From contig NZ_CP011530.1 in NCBI RefSeq assembly GCF_001605725.1, forward strand, positions 2,790,001 to 2,854,000: DNA of 64,000 nt, read 5' to 3'. Made by a program: the position numbers and the translations under genes. Positions within the stretch are counted from its first letter, which is position 1, and each line of letters starts with the position of its first letter. Under the pieces are notes generated by a model. The model was not told where the DNA came from. It searched no databases and saw only the letters and a list, made by a program, of their open reading frames with translations. This document shows, piece after piece, positions 18,395 to 26,997 of the stretch. The stretch comes from Mycobacteroides immunogenum. GTDB lineage: Bacteria > Actinomycetota > Actinomycetes > Mycobacteriales > Mycobacteriaceae.

Positions 18395-19993
18395 GTGACC
18401 GATCTGATCTATGACGTGGCTGTCATCGGCTACGGACCCACTGGCGCCACCGCCGCCAATCTGCTGGGTCAAGCGGGACTGAAAGTGCTCGTTATCGAAC
18501 GTGATCCCGATGTCTACACTCGGGCCCGCGCCATCTCCACCGACGAGGAGGTGTTGCGTGTTTGGCAGTCAGTGGGGTTGGCCGACCGGTTGCAGCTCGA
18601 CATGCTGCCGGACCGGCCGGTGGCCTTTGTTGATGCGGAGGGCAGGCCCTTCGCTGAGACGACGATCTTGGGGCGTGGGTGTGGCCACCCGCCTCAACAG
18701 TTCATCTATCAACCGGCGATGGACCACGTGCTGCGCGAGGGAGTGGAGCGGTTTCCCAACGTCGAGATCCTGCTTGAGCATGAATGTCTGCGTGTAGCCG
18801 CCGGAGGCGCGGTGGCCGAGTTGATGCTGGCCGATCTGCGCAATGACACTTTCAAGCGGGTGCGGGCCTCCTACGTGATCGTGGCAGAGGGCGGATCATC
18901 GCCAACTCGTGGGCAATTGGGTATCGGGTATGCCGGGCGCACTTACGCCGAGCGGTGGGTGGTCATCGATACCAAGGTCCTCACCGAGTGGCCCGGCCAT
19001 GACCGTCTGCGCTTCCATTGCAATCCCGCACGACCGACAGTGGACTGCCCAACCCCGTTGGGGCATCACCGTTGGGAGTTCCCCGCCCGCACGGGGGAGG
19101 ACGACAACGTGCTCACCAGCGATGCGGAAGTGTGGAAAATCCTCAATGACCAAGGCATCACTGAGGAACAGGTGAGGATCTTGCGTGCGGTGGTCTACAG
19201 CCACCATGTTCGTGTGGCCGACCGATGGCGGGTCGGGCGAGTGTTTTTGGCCGGCGATGCCGCGCATGCCATGCCGCCGTGGATCGGTCAAGGCATGTCG
19301 GCCGGGGTTCGCGACGCCGCCAATTTGTGTTGGAAGTTGTCGGCAGTGCTCAAAGGGATACTGCCCGAGTCGATCCTGGATACCTATCAAATCGAAAGGA
19401 AGCCGCACGTAACCGAGACGACGCGGCGGGCGGTTCTGGTGGGACGGGTGATCACCGAGCGGCACAAGGCTGTCGCCGCGATCCGCAACCACGCCCTGCG
19501 GGCGCTGACCCGAATCCCTGGCGTCATGAATCTGTTGCAGCGCATCATTTGGATCCCGGCTGCGCGATACAACGGCGGCCTGTTTGCTGGCCAGAAGCAC
19601 CGCGCTACGGGATGGTTGATTCCACAGCCGTGGCTGATCGATAAAGATGGTGCGGCTGTGCGACTAGATGATGTCCTGGGCGGCCAATGGGCGATCGTGA
19701 GCACCGCCGCGCTCACAGGGGGCGCCGACGCCTGGATATCCGCGGGCGTGTCAGTTGTGCAGATCACCGGTCCTGAGAACGGCCCACACCCTGAGGCGAT
19801 GGTCGACAGCGGCGGCACATTGCTGCGTTGGTTGCGCGAGAAATCGGCTGCCGCCGTGGTGGTTCGGCCCGACGGCTTCATCTACGCGGCCGTCGAACCT
19901 GGCCAACAGTTGCCTTCGCCGCCGGTTGGATTCACCAGTCTTTCCGCACGCGCACTCACGAGCGCCACTATCTGCAATGGAGAAATCGCATGA
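18395..19993 (+). CDS. FAD-dependent aromatic hydroxylase (MhpA-like)
   Basis: 532 aa from GTG 18395 behind GGAAG; a frame-open GTG at 18341 lies inside the operator and is unlikely. Group A flavoprotein hydroxylase: Rossmann FAD motif VIGYGPTGATAANLLG near residues 10-25, and the second FAD motif FLAGDAAHAMPPWIGQGMS near 290-308. The closest named type is 3-(3-hydroxyphenyl)propionate hydroxylase, which turns a monohydroxylated phenylalkanoate into a catechol. Its neighbours supply ring cleavage and all later steps. It overlaps the next gene by ATGA. The exact phenolic substrate is not determined by sequence. Confidence 0.88.
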   Translation: MTDLIYDVAVIGYGPTGATAANLLGQAGLKVLVIERDPDVYTRARAISTDEEVLRVWQSVGLADRLQLDMLPDRPVAFVDAEGRPFAETTILGRGCGHPPQQFIYQPAMDHVLREGVERFPNVEILLEHECLRVAAGGAVAELMLADLRNDTFKRVRASYVIVAEGGSSPTRGQLGIGYAGRTYAERWVVIDTKVLTEWPGHDRLRFHCNPARPTVDCPTPLGHHRWEFPARTGEDDNVLTSDAEVWKILNDQGITEEQVRILRAVVYSHHVRVADRWRVGRVFLAGDAAHAMPPWIGQGMSAGVRDAANLCWKLSAVLKGILPESILDTYQIERKPHVTETTRRAVLVGRVITERHKAVAAIRNHALRALTRIPGVMNLLQRIIWIPAARYNGGLFAGQKHRATGWLIPQPWLIDKDGAAVRLDDVLGGQWAIVSTAALTGGADAWISAGVSVVQITGPENGPHPEAMVDSGGTLLRWLREKSAAAVVVRPDGFIYAAVEPGQQLPSPPVGFTSLSARALTSATICNGEIA

Positions 19994-20862
19994 CTACCGG
20001 ACAGCTCACCGAACGCACAGTAACCGTGCGCGGCAAAGACATCTTCTACGCCGAAACCGGCTCCGGCCCTGCCGCTGTCCTCCTACACGGCGGCGGTCCG
20101 GGTGCCACCGGAACATCGAACTACTCCCGCAACATCGATGCACTAGCCAAACACTTCCGTGTCATCGTGCCCGATATGCCCGGCTACGGACGCTCCACCA
20201 AGAGCCTGAACCAATCCGACCCGTTCGGATACCTCGCCGACACGATGAGGGGACTGCTCGATCTACTCGGCATAGATACCGCGCACCTGATCGGCAACTC
20301 CTACGGCGGGGCCGCGGCGTTACGGTTGGCGTTAGACACCCCGCACCGTGTGGGCAAGTTGGTGCTGATGGGGCCCGGCGGTATCGGCACGACACGAAAC
20401 CTGCCGACCGCCGGACTCAACAGCCTCCTTGGCTACTACGGTGGCGACGGTCCCACCCGAGACAAGCTCGAAGCCTTCATCCGCACGTACCTCGTTTACG
20501 ACGGCGCCTCGGTGCCAGACGATTTGATCGACCTGAGATACCAGGCCTCCATCGACCCCGAGGTCGTCGCCAACCCGCCACTGCGCCGTCCTGCCGGACC
20601 GACCGCACTGCGCACACTGTGGCGCATGGACCTCACCCGCGATTCCCGGCTCAAGAGCCTGCCGACTCCTACGCTCGTGCTCTGGGGCCAAGACGACAAA
20701 GTCAACCGTCCGGCGGGCGGGCCGATGCTAGCCAGCATCATGCCGAACGCGCAGTTGGTCATGACCTCAAGCACCGGCCACTGGATGCAATGGGAGCGGG
20801 CCCGGTTCTTCAATCAGCTGGTCGCCGATTTCCTCTCTGACGATTCGAGTTTCATCTCATGA
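19990..20862 (+). CDS. Meta-cleavage product C-C hydrolase (alpha/beta fold)
   Basis: 290 aa from ATG 19990 (MTTGQL), chosen because it overlaps the hydroxylase stop; the frame stays open further upstream inside that gene. MhpC/BphD/HsaD family: GGGPGATG oxyanion loop near residue 33, nucleophile serine in IGNSYGGAA near 105, Asp in LWGQDDKVN, and His in SSTGHWMQWE near 270. It hydrolyses the ring-opened dienoate to a hydroxypentadienoate and a carboxylic acid. It is coupled to the dioxygenase gene by ATGA. Confidence 0.92.
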   Translation: MTTGQLTERTVTVRGKDIFYAETGSGPAAVLLHGGGPGATGTSNYSRNIDALAKHFRVIVPDMPGYGRSTKSLNQSDPFGYLADTMRGLLDLLGIDTAHLIGNSYGGAAALRLALDTPHRVGKLVLMGPGGIGTTRNLPTAGLNSLLGYYGGDGPTRDKLEAFIRTYLVYDGASVPDDLIDLRYQASIDPEVVANPPLRRPAGPTALRTLWRMDLTRDSRLKSLPTPTLVLWGQDDKVNRPAGGPMLASIMPNAQLVMTSSTGHWMQWERARFFNQLVADFLSDDSSFIS

Positions 20863-21875
20863 ACGGGCGGGGCAGCACCTCAGTATTCGGCGATGTGCAC
20901 CTCGGATACATCGCCATCGAAACGAACATGTTCGCCGACTGGCGTCGCTTTGGTCGCGACGCCATCGGCATGCACGTCGATGAGACATTGCCCGGCGTCA
21001 TGCGTTTTCGTCTCGATGACAATGACTGCAGATTCTTGCTACAGCGCGGGCCCGCAGAAGATGTGACCGCCCTAGGTTGGCACGTCGACAATCATCAGGC
21101 GTTCGACGAAATCATCTCCCGAATCACCCGCCACGGCGTACCTGTTACTGACGGTGCCGCCGAAGAAGCCGCGCTGCGCGGGGTGGAGCGGCTCGTACGG
21201 TTTCCGGGCCCCAACGGCCTTACTCAGGAAATCTTCACCCAGGCCCACACCAGCTCAACCCCACTAACGATGGCCAACCGCGGCGGATTCGTCACCGGAG
21301 AGGCCGGACTGGGGCATGTTGCCATCACCTCGAAGAAGCCCCAGCAGATGCGCGGTTACTACGACACCGTGTTCAATGCTCGCCTGAGTGACTATATCGA
21401 CGAAACCATCAGCGGTGTCAAGGTGAAAATCAGGTTCCTACGCGTCAACGAACGCCACCACTCCATCGCCATCGCGGCACTGAACCGACTTCCCGTAAAC
21501 CCGATCCGCACCCGGGTACAGCACCTCAACATCCAAGTAGCCCAACTCGATGACATGACCGCGGCTTATCAGCGGGTCAAAGAACTCGGCTTCGGCATGG
21601 CACTGAGCGTCGGCCAGCACACCAACGACAAGGAACTTTCCTTTTACGCGGTAACTCCATCAGGTTTCGAATGGGAAGTCGGATGGAACCCCATCGTTGT
21701 CGACGAAGCCACCTGGCGGCCAACGACTTACCAGGGTATAAGCATTTGGGGCCACACGCCCCAAGGACACCTCATTGGCGACAAACTTGCCCAATTGAAA
21801 TCCGGCGCGCAGTCACTGCTGCGCCGTGAAGACGCTGTGCCCGCACTCGCAGGCGCCGGAATCGCCGATACCTGA
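20859..21875 (+). CDS. Type I extradiol catechol dioxygenase
   Basis: 338 aa, two-domain vicinal-oxygen-chelate enzyme of the BphC/HsaC kind. Fe(II) ligands are visible in the C-terminal domain: H153 (GHVAIT), H222 (VQHLNIQV) and probably E273 (GFEWEVGW); H207 or the nearby His-x-Ser of RVNERHHS and Y-rich region would complete the active site. It opens the catechol made by the hydroxylase next to the hydroxyls. MhpB, the usual partner of MhpA, is a type II enzyme unrelated in fold, so this cassette combines families. It is coupled to the hydrolase upstream. Confidence 0.92.
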   Translation: MNGRGSTSVFGDVHLGYIAIETNMFADWRRFGRDAIGMHVDETLPGVMRFRLDDNDCRFLLQRGPAEDVTALGWHVDNHQAFDEIISRITRHGVPVTDGAAEEAALRGVERLVRFPGPNGLTQEIFTQAHTSSTPLTMANRGGFVTGEAGLGHVAITSKKPQQMRGYYDTVFNARLSDYIDETISGVKVKIRFLRVNERHHSIAIAALNRLPVNPIRTRVQHLNIQVAQLDDMTAAYQRVKELGFGMALSVGQHTNDKELSFYAVTPSGFEWEVGWNPIVVDEATWRPTTYQGISIWGHTPQGHLIGDKLAQLKSGAQSLLRREDAVPALAGAGIADT

Positions 21876-21902
21876 CACCCCAACTAGACATCAAGGACAA
21901 TC

Positions 21903-22946
21903 ATGTTGCGCATCGATACACACCACCACATCATTCCGCCCGACTACCGTAAAGCGTTACAGCGAGCAGGAATCGATGAAGCCGGGGGACGGGAACTGCC
22001 ACAGTGGAGCCCCGAAGGCTCGCTTCAGACGATGGCCGATCTCGACATCGGTACCGCCATCGTTTCCGTCTCGACCCCCGGCACCACGTTCCTGCCGTCG
22101 GCCATCGATGCTGCGGCGTTGGCGCGTGATCTCAACGACTACACCGCCGCGATGGTGGCAGAACACCCCGATCGCTTCGGATTCTTCGCTACCGTCCCGA
22201 TGCCGCACATCGATCACGCGGTCGCCGAGGTGACACGTGCACTCGATGACCTGAAAGCCGATGGGGTAGTGCTGCTCGCTAACAACGCGGGAACCTACCT
22301 CGGCGAGGACGGCCAGGACGACCTGTTCAGAGCACTGGATGCACGCTCAGCGGTCGTGTTCATTCACCCAGCAGACCTGCCAGGCCCGACCGTCCCAGGA
22401 GTGGCGCCCTTTGCCGCCGACTTCCTCCTCGACACCACCCGCGCCGCCTATCTATTGGTACGCAACGGGATCCGCCGCAAGTATCCCAACATCCGGTTCA
22501 TCCTCAGTCACGCCGGCGGATTCGTCCCCTATGCATCTCACCGCATGGCTGTGGCAATCATGGGGGAGCTGGGCCGCAGTCCCGCCGACAGTTTGGACGA
22601 CTTCGCGAGCTTCTACTTCGACACCGCACTGTCCTCCAGCGCCGCGGCGCTACCCACGCTGCTGGCCTTCGCCAAACCTGGGCACATCACTTTCGGATCC
22701 GACTGGCCCTTCGCGCCCGTCGCGGCGGGTAAATACTTCGCAGCGGGCCTGGAATCATATCCAGCACTAGACACCTCGGCGCGTAACGCGATAGGGCGCA
22801 GCAATGCACTCGCATTGTTCCCGCGACTCGGCTCGGTGCCCGTCAATTCCGACCCGCGAAGCCTAGTCGAACGGATAAGTCACAACGCCAGCCGCACAGT
22901 AATGAAAGGCTTTGTACGACTCATCAACACCCGCTTAAACCCCTGA
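21903..22946 (+). CDS. ACMSD-like amidohydrolase (probable decarboxylase)
   Basis: 347 aa, amidohydrolase_2 family TIM barrel. Metal motif RIDTHHHIIPPDYR at the N-terminus (His-x-His type), FILSHAGGFVPY near 200 and GSDWPFAP near 270 carry the later metal ligands. This family includes ACMSD, 5-carboxyvanillate and resorcylate decarboxylases. It follows the dioxygenase by 27 bases in the same operon, so it may remove a ring carboxylate before hydroxylation or act on a side-chain product; neither is proven. The operon ends here. Confidence 0.85.
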   Translation: MLRIDTHHHIIPPDYRKALQRAGIDEAGGRELPQWSPEGSLQTMADLDIGTAIVSVSTPGTTFLPSAIDAAALARDLNDYTAAMVAEHPDRFGFFATVPMPHIDHAVAEVTRALDDLKADGVVLLANNAGTYLGEDGQDDLFRALDARSAVVFIHPADLPGPTVPGVAPFAADFLLDTTRAAYLLVRNGIRRKYPNIRFILSHAGGFVPYASHRMAVAIMGELGRSPADSLDDFASFYFDTALSSSAAALPTLLAFAKPGHITFGSDWPFAPVAAGKYFAAGLESYPALDTSARNAIGRSNALALFPRLGSVPVNSDPRSLVERISHNASRTVMKGFVRLINTRLNP

Positions 22947-23572
22947 AAGGTCATCAGCTCTACTAACTTCCAGGCAGACCTCACATACCAACGGCACCCT
23001 CGTGCTGCCAAGATCTCAGAGAAAACACCCCGATTCCGGGTACTGCCATGATGGCTGAGAGTACTGCCATATCCATTGAGAACGGACACAGGGCAGAGGC
23101 GGATCGGGCATCCTTTGCGACAATCAGACTAATAGTGGTAACCCGCCGTATTCGATTCCGCCGTATTCCTCCCTGGAGCGAGCGGCAGTCGCGGATAGGA
23201 GGGCCGTGGAGCCAATTGCGTAGGCCCGTATTCGTCGGCGATGTCCGGGCGATCCCAGAAACGCCTGTTGTATTTGCTGCGCGCTTCTGGCAGGCGGGCC
23301 GAGCCGACGGAGCTCGCCGGTAGCGCGGAGACGTGTCCGGGTCCTCTGGTTCCGGGCAATCGTCAAGTCTTGTGGATTGGTCGGTTGTTAGTTGGCCTCG
23401 ATGAGGTGGTGGGGGTATCGGTGCTGCCAGGCGAGTTTGGCCGTTGGTGAGGGAGAGGGTGCACCGCGTGGAGTCCTTATGCGTGATGCGTGCTGCATTC
23501 GCAGACGGTGACACGATCTTTCCCGTCGGGAAGTGTCAGGGGCGACTCTACGATTGTCGTGTGGGTGACTAC
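22947..23572. other. Gene-free boundary region
   Basis: About 600 bases between the meta-cleavage operon and a lone unknown gene. Minus-strand frames of 76-177 codons exist, but their compositions (Arg/Ser/Pro-rich runs) look like non-coding G+C bias. A short minus-strand stretch near 23150-23330 reads as Tyr/Arg/Pro-rich sequence and could be a worn gene end. No supported gene. Confidence 0.4.
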
Positions 23573-24130
23573 ATGCAGACACTTGTCGACGTGGAGATCG
23601 ATGATCGGGCTGCGGTTCAGATGAAGCAACCGCTGACGTCCTGGCTGATTGGCGGGGGGATCATCGCGCCTGAGCTCACCGACTGCGTATTAGGTAGCGA
23701 AGGCGGTTACGCACCTGGCGCCAATTATGGGCACGCGATCGGTGACGCATCGGCTGCCCTACCCCCGTTTCTGACGAACGGGGTGTCGATCGACGTCGGC
23801 CGGCAGGTGTACTGGAACTTGGAGCTAGAGGCAGTGGATTGTCCCCGGTGCGGATACCGAGAAACTCTGTGGCCCAGAGAGCTAGGTCGGTGGGACACCG
23901 CGTTCAACGATGCGTTCAACGAATGGCTCGACGGCGGCGGAGGCTTGGTGGCCTGTGGGGGGTGCGGCGTTGGGATCGGGCTCAATGACTGGGATTGGGG
24001 CTCGCCCTGGGCATTTTCGGCTCTGGGGCTGACGTTCTGGAATTGGAACGACTTGTCGGGGAACTTTATTGCCGAGGTGCGGGAGTTCCTCGGTGGACAC
24101 CGGTTGGTGTACTGCGCCTTCAAGATATGA
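23573..24130 (+). CDS. Unknown protein with split zinc-ribbon motif
   Basis: 185 aa from ATG 23573 (MQTLVDVEIDD); upstream in-frame ATG 23486 and TTG 23444 could extend it by 29 or 43 residues but none has a clear ribosome site. The centre is rich in Gly and aromatic residues. CPRCGY near residue 90 and CGGCGV near 125 form two Cys-x-x-Cys knuckles, fitting one structural zinc site. No signal peptide or membrane span. I do not recognise the family, and no neighbour hints at its job: the gene sits alone between two catabolic islands. Confidence 0.55.
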   Translation: MQTLVDVEIDDRAAVQMKQPLTSWLIGGGIIAPELTDCVLGSEGGYAPGANYGHAIGDASAALPPFLTNGVSIDVGRQVYWNLELEAVDCPRCGYRETLWPRELGRWDTAFNDAFNEWLDGGGGLVACGGCGVGIGLNDWDWGSPWAFSALGLTFWNWNDLSGNFIAEVREFLGGHRLVYCAFKI

Positions 24131-24191
24131 GTCGCCGGCAGTGATTCGACCGCAGGTCGATTGGCTGTTGCGATTTACTAGTTGGGTGAGC

Positions 24192-24317
24192 ATGGATTTC
24201 GCCGTGATTCCCGCCGTTTTCGCCACCGCCGAGGAGGCACTGAAGACCAGTAGCGCAATCTATGACGAGCCTGGCGATCCGCCGGCTCGGGTTGTTGATG
24301 AAAACGGAGACTTTTAA
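24192..24317 (+). CDS. Possible 41-aa peptide or gene remnant
   Basis: A short frame starting MDFAVIPAVFATAEEALK and ending in an acidic tail (VVDENGDF). The first 25 residues have an amphipathic helical pattern. Composition looks more coding-like than the surroundings, but length, weak ribosome site and lack of known relatives keep this tentative. It could be the start of a longer gene cut by the stop at 24315. Confidence 0.2.
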   Translation: MDFAVIPAVFATAEEALKTSSAIYDEPGDPPARVVDENGDF

Positions 24318-24613
24318 CTGACATAATGTGTCTTATCGGCATTTAACACACCAGCGACAACTGCCCGAAGTGTCCAACCTGCACAGACGCTTGGGATGCA
24401 CCAGGCCGCGCGACTCGACTCCACCAGTCACCCACTCCATGACCCAAACGTGGACGACAAGCGAGATTCACTTTGGGGAGTCATCGCGGCGCAATCATCG
24501 GGCCCGATACAAATTCACCCGCATGGTATTACTGGAGCGACTGAAACCTCTCTCGTTCAACCCATTTCGCGAATCCAGGGCTGTTTTACCGATCCCGGCC
24601 CACACTCGAAAAA

Positions 24614-24626
24614 CGTCACTGTGACG
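24614..24626. repeat. Palindrome copy 1 (CGTCACTGTGACG)
   Basis: Perfect 6-1-6 palindrome, followed by AT. The same core occurs at 24946-24958. Both are in the leader of the thiocyanate hydrolase operon, the first about 790 bases upstream of its start codon. Candidate operator. Confidence 0.45.
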
Positions 24627-24945
24627 ATATGACCTAGTTCGGCTGGACCTACCTCAACCCGTCGACAAGCAATGCAACGGCGCCGGCGCGCTGATGTTCA
24701 TCCGAATCTGCCTAGGTGTGAAATGGCGTCTCGCCAGGAAACGGCATCCGCACGACCTTTTTAGGATCGAATCGCTTCAATACTCCGCGCCGACCCATCT
24801 GCCGTCAACAACGTTCCATCGAACTTTCTGAACACTTCAAGGAATCGCGCTTGGTACGGGCGGTAAACCGAGGCTGCGCAATCGCATAAACAGTTACCGC
24901 TGAATGCTCCCCCATCAGCAACACTCCCCCTTCTCCTCAATATTT

Positions 24946-24958
24946 CGTCACCGTGACG
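24946..24958. repeat. Palindrome copy 2 (CGTCACCGTGACG)
   Basis: Perfect 6-1-6 palindrome differing from copy 1 only at the central base and also followed by AT, about 440 bases upstream of the hydrolase start. TATT precedes it and the A+T-rich ATAATGATAT follows, a plausible promoter context. Confidence 0.45.
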
Positions 24959-25399
24959 ATAATGATATCGAAATCCCCTACCCCACAACATCTTTCACGG
25001 AAGGGAGATTGCTTAATTGAAACATGTACATCGACAACTCGACTGATCGAGTACCCACTGTTCGTTGGATGAGGCGGTTAGCGCATTAGCCCTATCGATG
25101 ACCGGCAACATCGGTGATGACTCTCCCTGTCCGGTTTTAATCAGTGACTGACAGAAAGCTACCTCGCACGGGCCAAGTTCAATAGTAATGATTGAGCCTA
25201 TCCACTCGATGGCGGGATCTCGATGAAGACTGGACCTAAGTCAGTCAAGCGGTGCCTGCCGCACTGCATATTAGAAGGGCGCCGACTGTATCGATGTTCT
25301 GCGGACTTGCGCCACATTGGCTGGGCCGCAGCAAGTTAGCGCACCAAATACCGCACAACAATGCATACAGCTACTTATCGCAACGAAAGGAGTACAACC

Positions 25400-26239
25400 A
25401 TGTCCACCAGCCGTGAACGCGCAAATCGAATCGCCCTGGTCAGACGACTGCGGTCTTCGTTCGAAGATATACCGGAGGCGCCCTACGGGCTACCCAACAA
25501 CCGGATCGAAGCCTACCTAAAAACACAGCACGACGTCGGCGGTGAGCTCGATGCACCAATTGAGTGGATCGAAAAGAAGGATGAAAACTGGGAACACAAT
25601 ACTTACATCATGTGCGAACTACTCGGGCTGAGGGGGATTTGGGTTTCAGAAGAGCGCCGTAGGCTACATAATGTCGACATAGGCCGCGCCATGTACCTCG
25701 GGTTTCCTTATTATGGCCGATGGCTAATGAGCGTACCACGTGTCCTGATTGACAAACATATTATGACGCTGACGGAGATAACTGCCAAATTCAATACAGT
25801 CAAGAAACGCGTCGCGAACCTGAAGCCTGGAGAGTTACTAGAACCACGCCCCCGCGAGATACTCAGTGGAGATGACATTCCCCGCAACAGACATCATATT
25901 CACGCTGTGGGGGTAGGCGATCCACAGATATACACAGGCCAGGCCGAAGCCGCCTCGTTCAACGTCGGCGATCGCGTGGTTGTGCGCGAATGGCAAGCAC
26001 TTTTTTATACGAGAACTCAGGAATACCTTCGGGGTGTTACCGGAGAGATCGCCACCGTGGCCTATGAATCACCCGCAGCAGAGGACGAGGGATTTGACTA
26101 CGAGGCTATCAATTCACCTAGGCCTGAATGGTTCTACATTGTGCGATTCAAAATGGTCGACCTGTGGCCGGAGTATTCTGGCGCAGAATTCGACACTCTA
26201 CAAACGGAGTTGCCTGAACGCTGGCTAATGCCAGCTTAA
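25400..26239 (+). CDS. Thiocyanate hydrolase, fused beta-alpha subunit (NHase beta-like)
   Basis: 279 aa from ATG 25400 with AAAGGAG upstream; the frame open to 25361 is not needed. Residues about 40-135 resemble thiocyanate hydrolase beta chain (HDVGGELDAPIEW, EERRRLHNVDIG, YLGFPYYGRWL). Residues about 166-279 resemble its alpha chain (GVGDPQIY, FNVGDRVVV, LFYTRTQEYLRG, VAYESPAAEDEGF, ELPERW). In Thiobacillus thioparus, as I recall those sequences, these are two proteins, ScnB and ScnA, encoded in that order; here a linker of about 30 residues joins them into one NHase-beta-like chain. With the gamma subunit it should convert thiocyanate and water to carbonyl sulfide and ammonia. Arg residues of GRWL and YTRT are the likely contacts to the metal-site cysteines. 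A nitrile hydratase role cannot be excluded by sequence alone. Confidence 0.85.
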   Translation: MSTSRERANRIALVRRLRSSFEDIPEAPYGLPNNRIEAYLKTQHDVGGELDAPIEWIEKKDENWEHNTYIMCELLGLRGIWVSEERRRLHNVDIGRAMYLGFPYYGRWLMSVPRVLIDKHIMTLTEITAKFNTVKKRVANLKPGELLEPRPREILSGDDIPRNRHHIHAVGVGDPQIYTGQAEAASFNVGDRVVVREWQALFYTRTQEYLRGVTGEIATVAYESPAAEDEGFDYEAINSPRPEWFYIVRFKMVDLWPEYSGAEFDTLQTELPERWLMPA

Positions 26240-26277
26240 AATTAATTCATAGACAGACTGCAGATCAGGAGCTAGTT

Positions 26278-26997
26278 ATGTCACCCCACGACACAGAACA
26301 TGACCACGACCATGGGCATAATCCACCCGCGCCGATGGTTGAAGAGGTTTCCGATTTTGAAGTCCTCGAAGTTGCTATGCGGGAGCTTTGTCTCGAAAAG
26401 GGCATTTTTACCGCCGAAGATCATCGAGCCTTTACTGAGTTCTCAGAGAAAATTGGGCCGCTACCTGCCTCTCATTTGGTTGCAAAATGCTGGCTTGACC
26501 CGGAATTTGCGGATCAGGCGGTCAACGACCCTCTGAGTGCATGCAAGGAAGTCGGCGTCGATTGGCTACACCCGACAGGTTTTGGCACCCCCAGCGACTT
26601 CACTGCACTGCATATTCTCCGCGACACCCCAAACCTGCACCATGTAGTTGTTTGCACTCTCTGTTCTTGTTACCCTCGGCCAATTCTTGGCAACTCGCCA
26701 GAATGGTACCGAACTCCGAACTATCGACGCCGTATCGTGCGGAACCCTCGTGCGGTGCTAACCGAATTCGGTACATTTCTGCCCGAAGATGTTGAAGTCC
26801 GCGTGGAGGACTCAAACCAAAAGCACCGATTCATGGTGTTGCCCGTGAGACCGGCTGGCACTGAAGGATGGTCCGAGGATCAGCTGGCCGAGATCATCAC
26901 GAGGGATTGCATGATCGGAGTAGCGCTTCCCAAACCTGGCGTGACCGCCAACACTACTGCGGCAAGAGTGAAGGAGGCGCGGCGAGGTGCACGCTAA
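26278..26997 (+). CDS. scnC: Thiocyanate hydrolase gamma subunit (cobalt-binding, NHase alpha-like)
   Basis: 239 aa, the catalytic chain. The metal claw VCTLCSCYPRP has cysteines C126, C129 and C131; in this family the last two are oxidised to sulfinate and sulfenate and, with backbone amides, bind low-spin Co(III). The Thr in CTLC marks the cobalt rather than iron (CSLC) class. A His/Asp-rich N-terminus (EHDHDHGHN) and the following PMVEEVSDFE are also features I recall of ScnC. Other family stretches include SPEWYRTPNYRRR, VEDSNQKHRF and ITRDCMIGVALPKPG. Genes are 38 bases from the fused subunit and overlap the activator gene. The product is cytosolic. Confidence 0.9.
   Translation: MSPHDTEHDHDHGHNPPAPMVEEVSDFEVLEVAMRELCLEKGIFTAEDHRAFTEFSEKIGPLPASHLVAKCWLDPEFADQAVNDPLSACKEVGVDWLHPTGFGTPSDFTALHILRDTPNLHHVVVCTLCSCYPRPILGNSPEWYRTPNYRRRIVRNPRAVLTEFGTFLPEDVEVRVEDSNQKHRFMVLPVRPAGTEGWSEDQLAEIITRDCMIGVALPKPGVTANTTAARVKEARRGAR

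Larger units (their letters stand above)
24318..25399. other. 1.1-kb gene-free, A+T-richer leader of the thiocyanate hydrolase genes
   Basis: No frame here is supported; all are short and lack family resemblance. The stretch is visibly richer in A and T than the flanks and holds two copies of the palindrome CGTCACNGTGACG (listed separately). It may contain the promoter and operators of the operon starting at 25400, or be junk DNA from the transfer event that brought it. Confidence 0.5.

Noticed and set aside
22981..23514. 177-codon minus-strand frame in the 23-kb gap
   Set aside because: No family features, and the Arg/Ser/Pro composition is typical of non-coding high-G+C DNA.
25400..26997. 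Simple nitrile hydratase as the first call
   Set aside because: Segments HDVGGE, YESPAAEDE and the His-rich N-terminus of the gamma chain resemble thiocyanate hydrolase more; nitrile hydratase is kept as an alternative.
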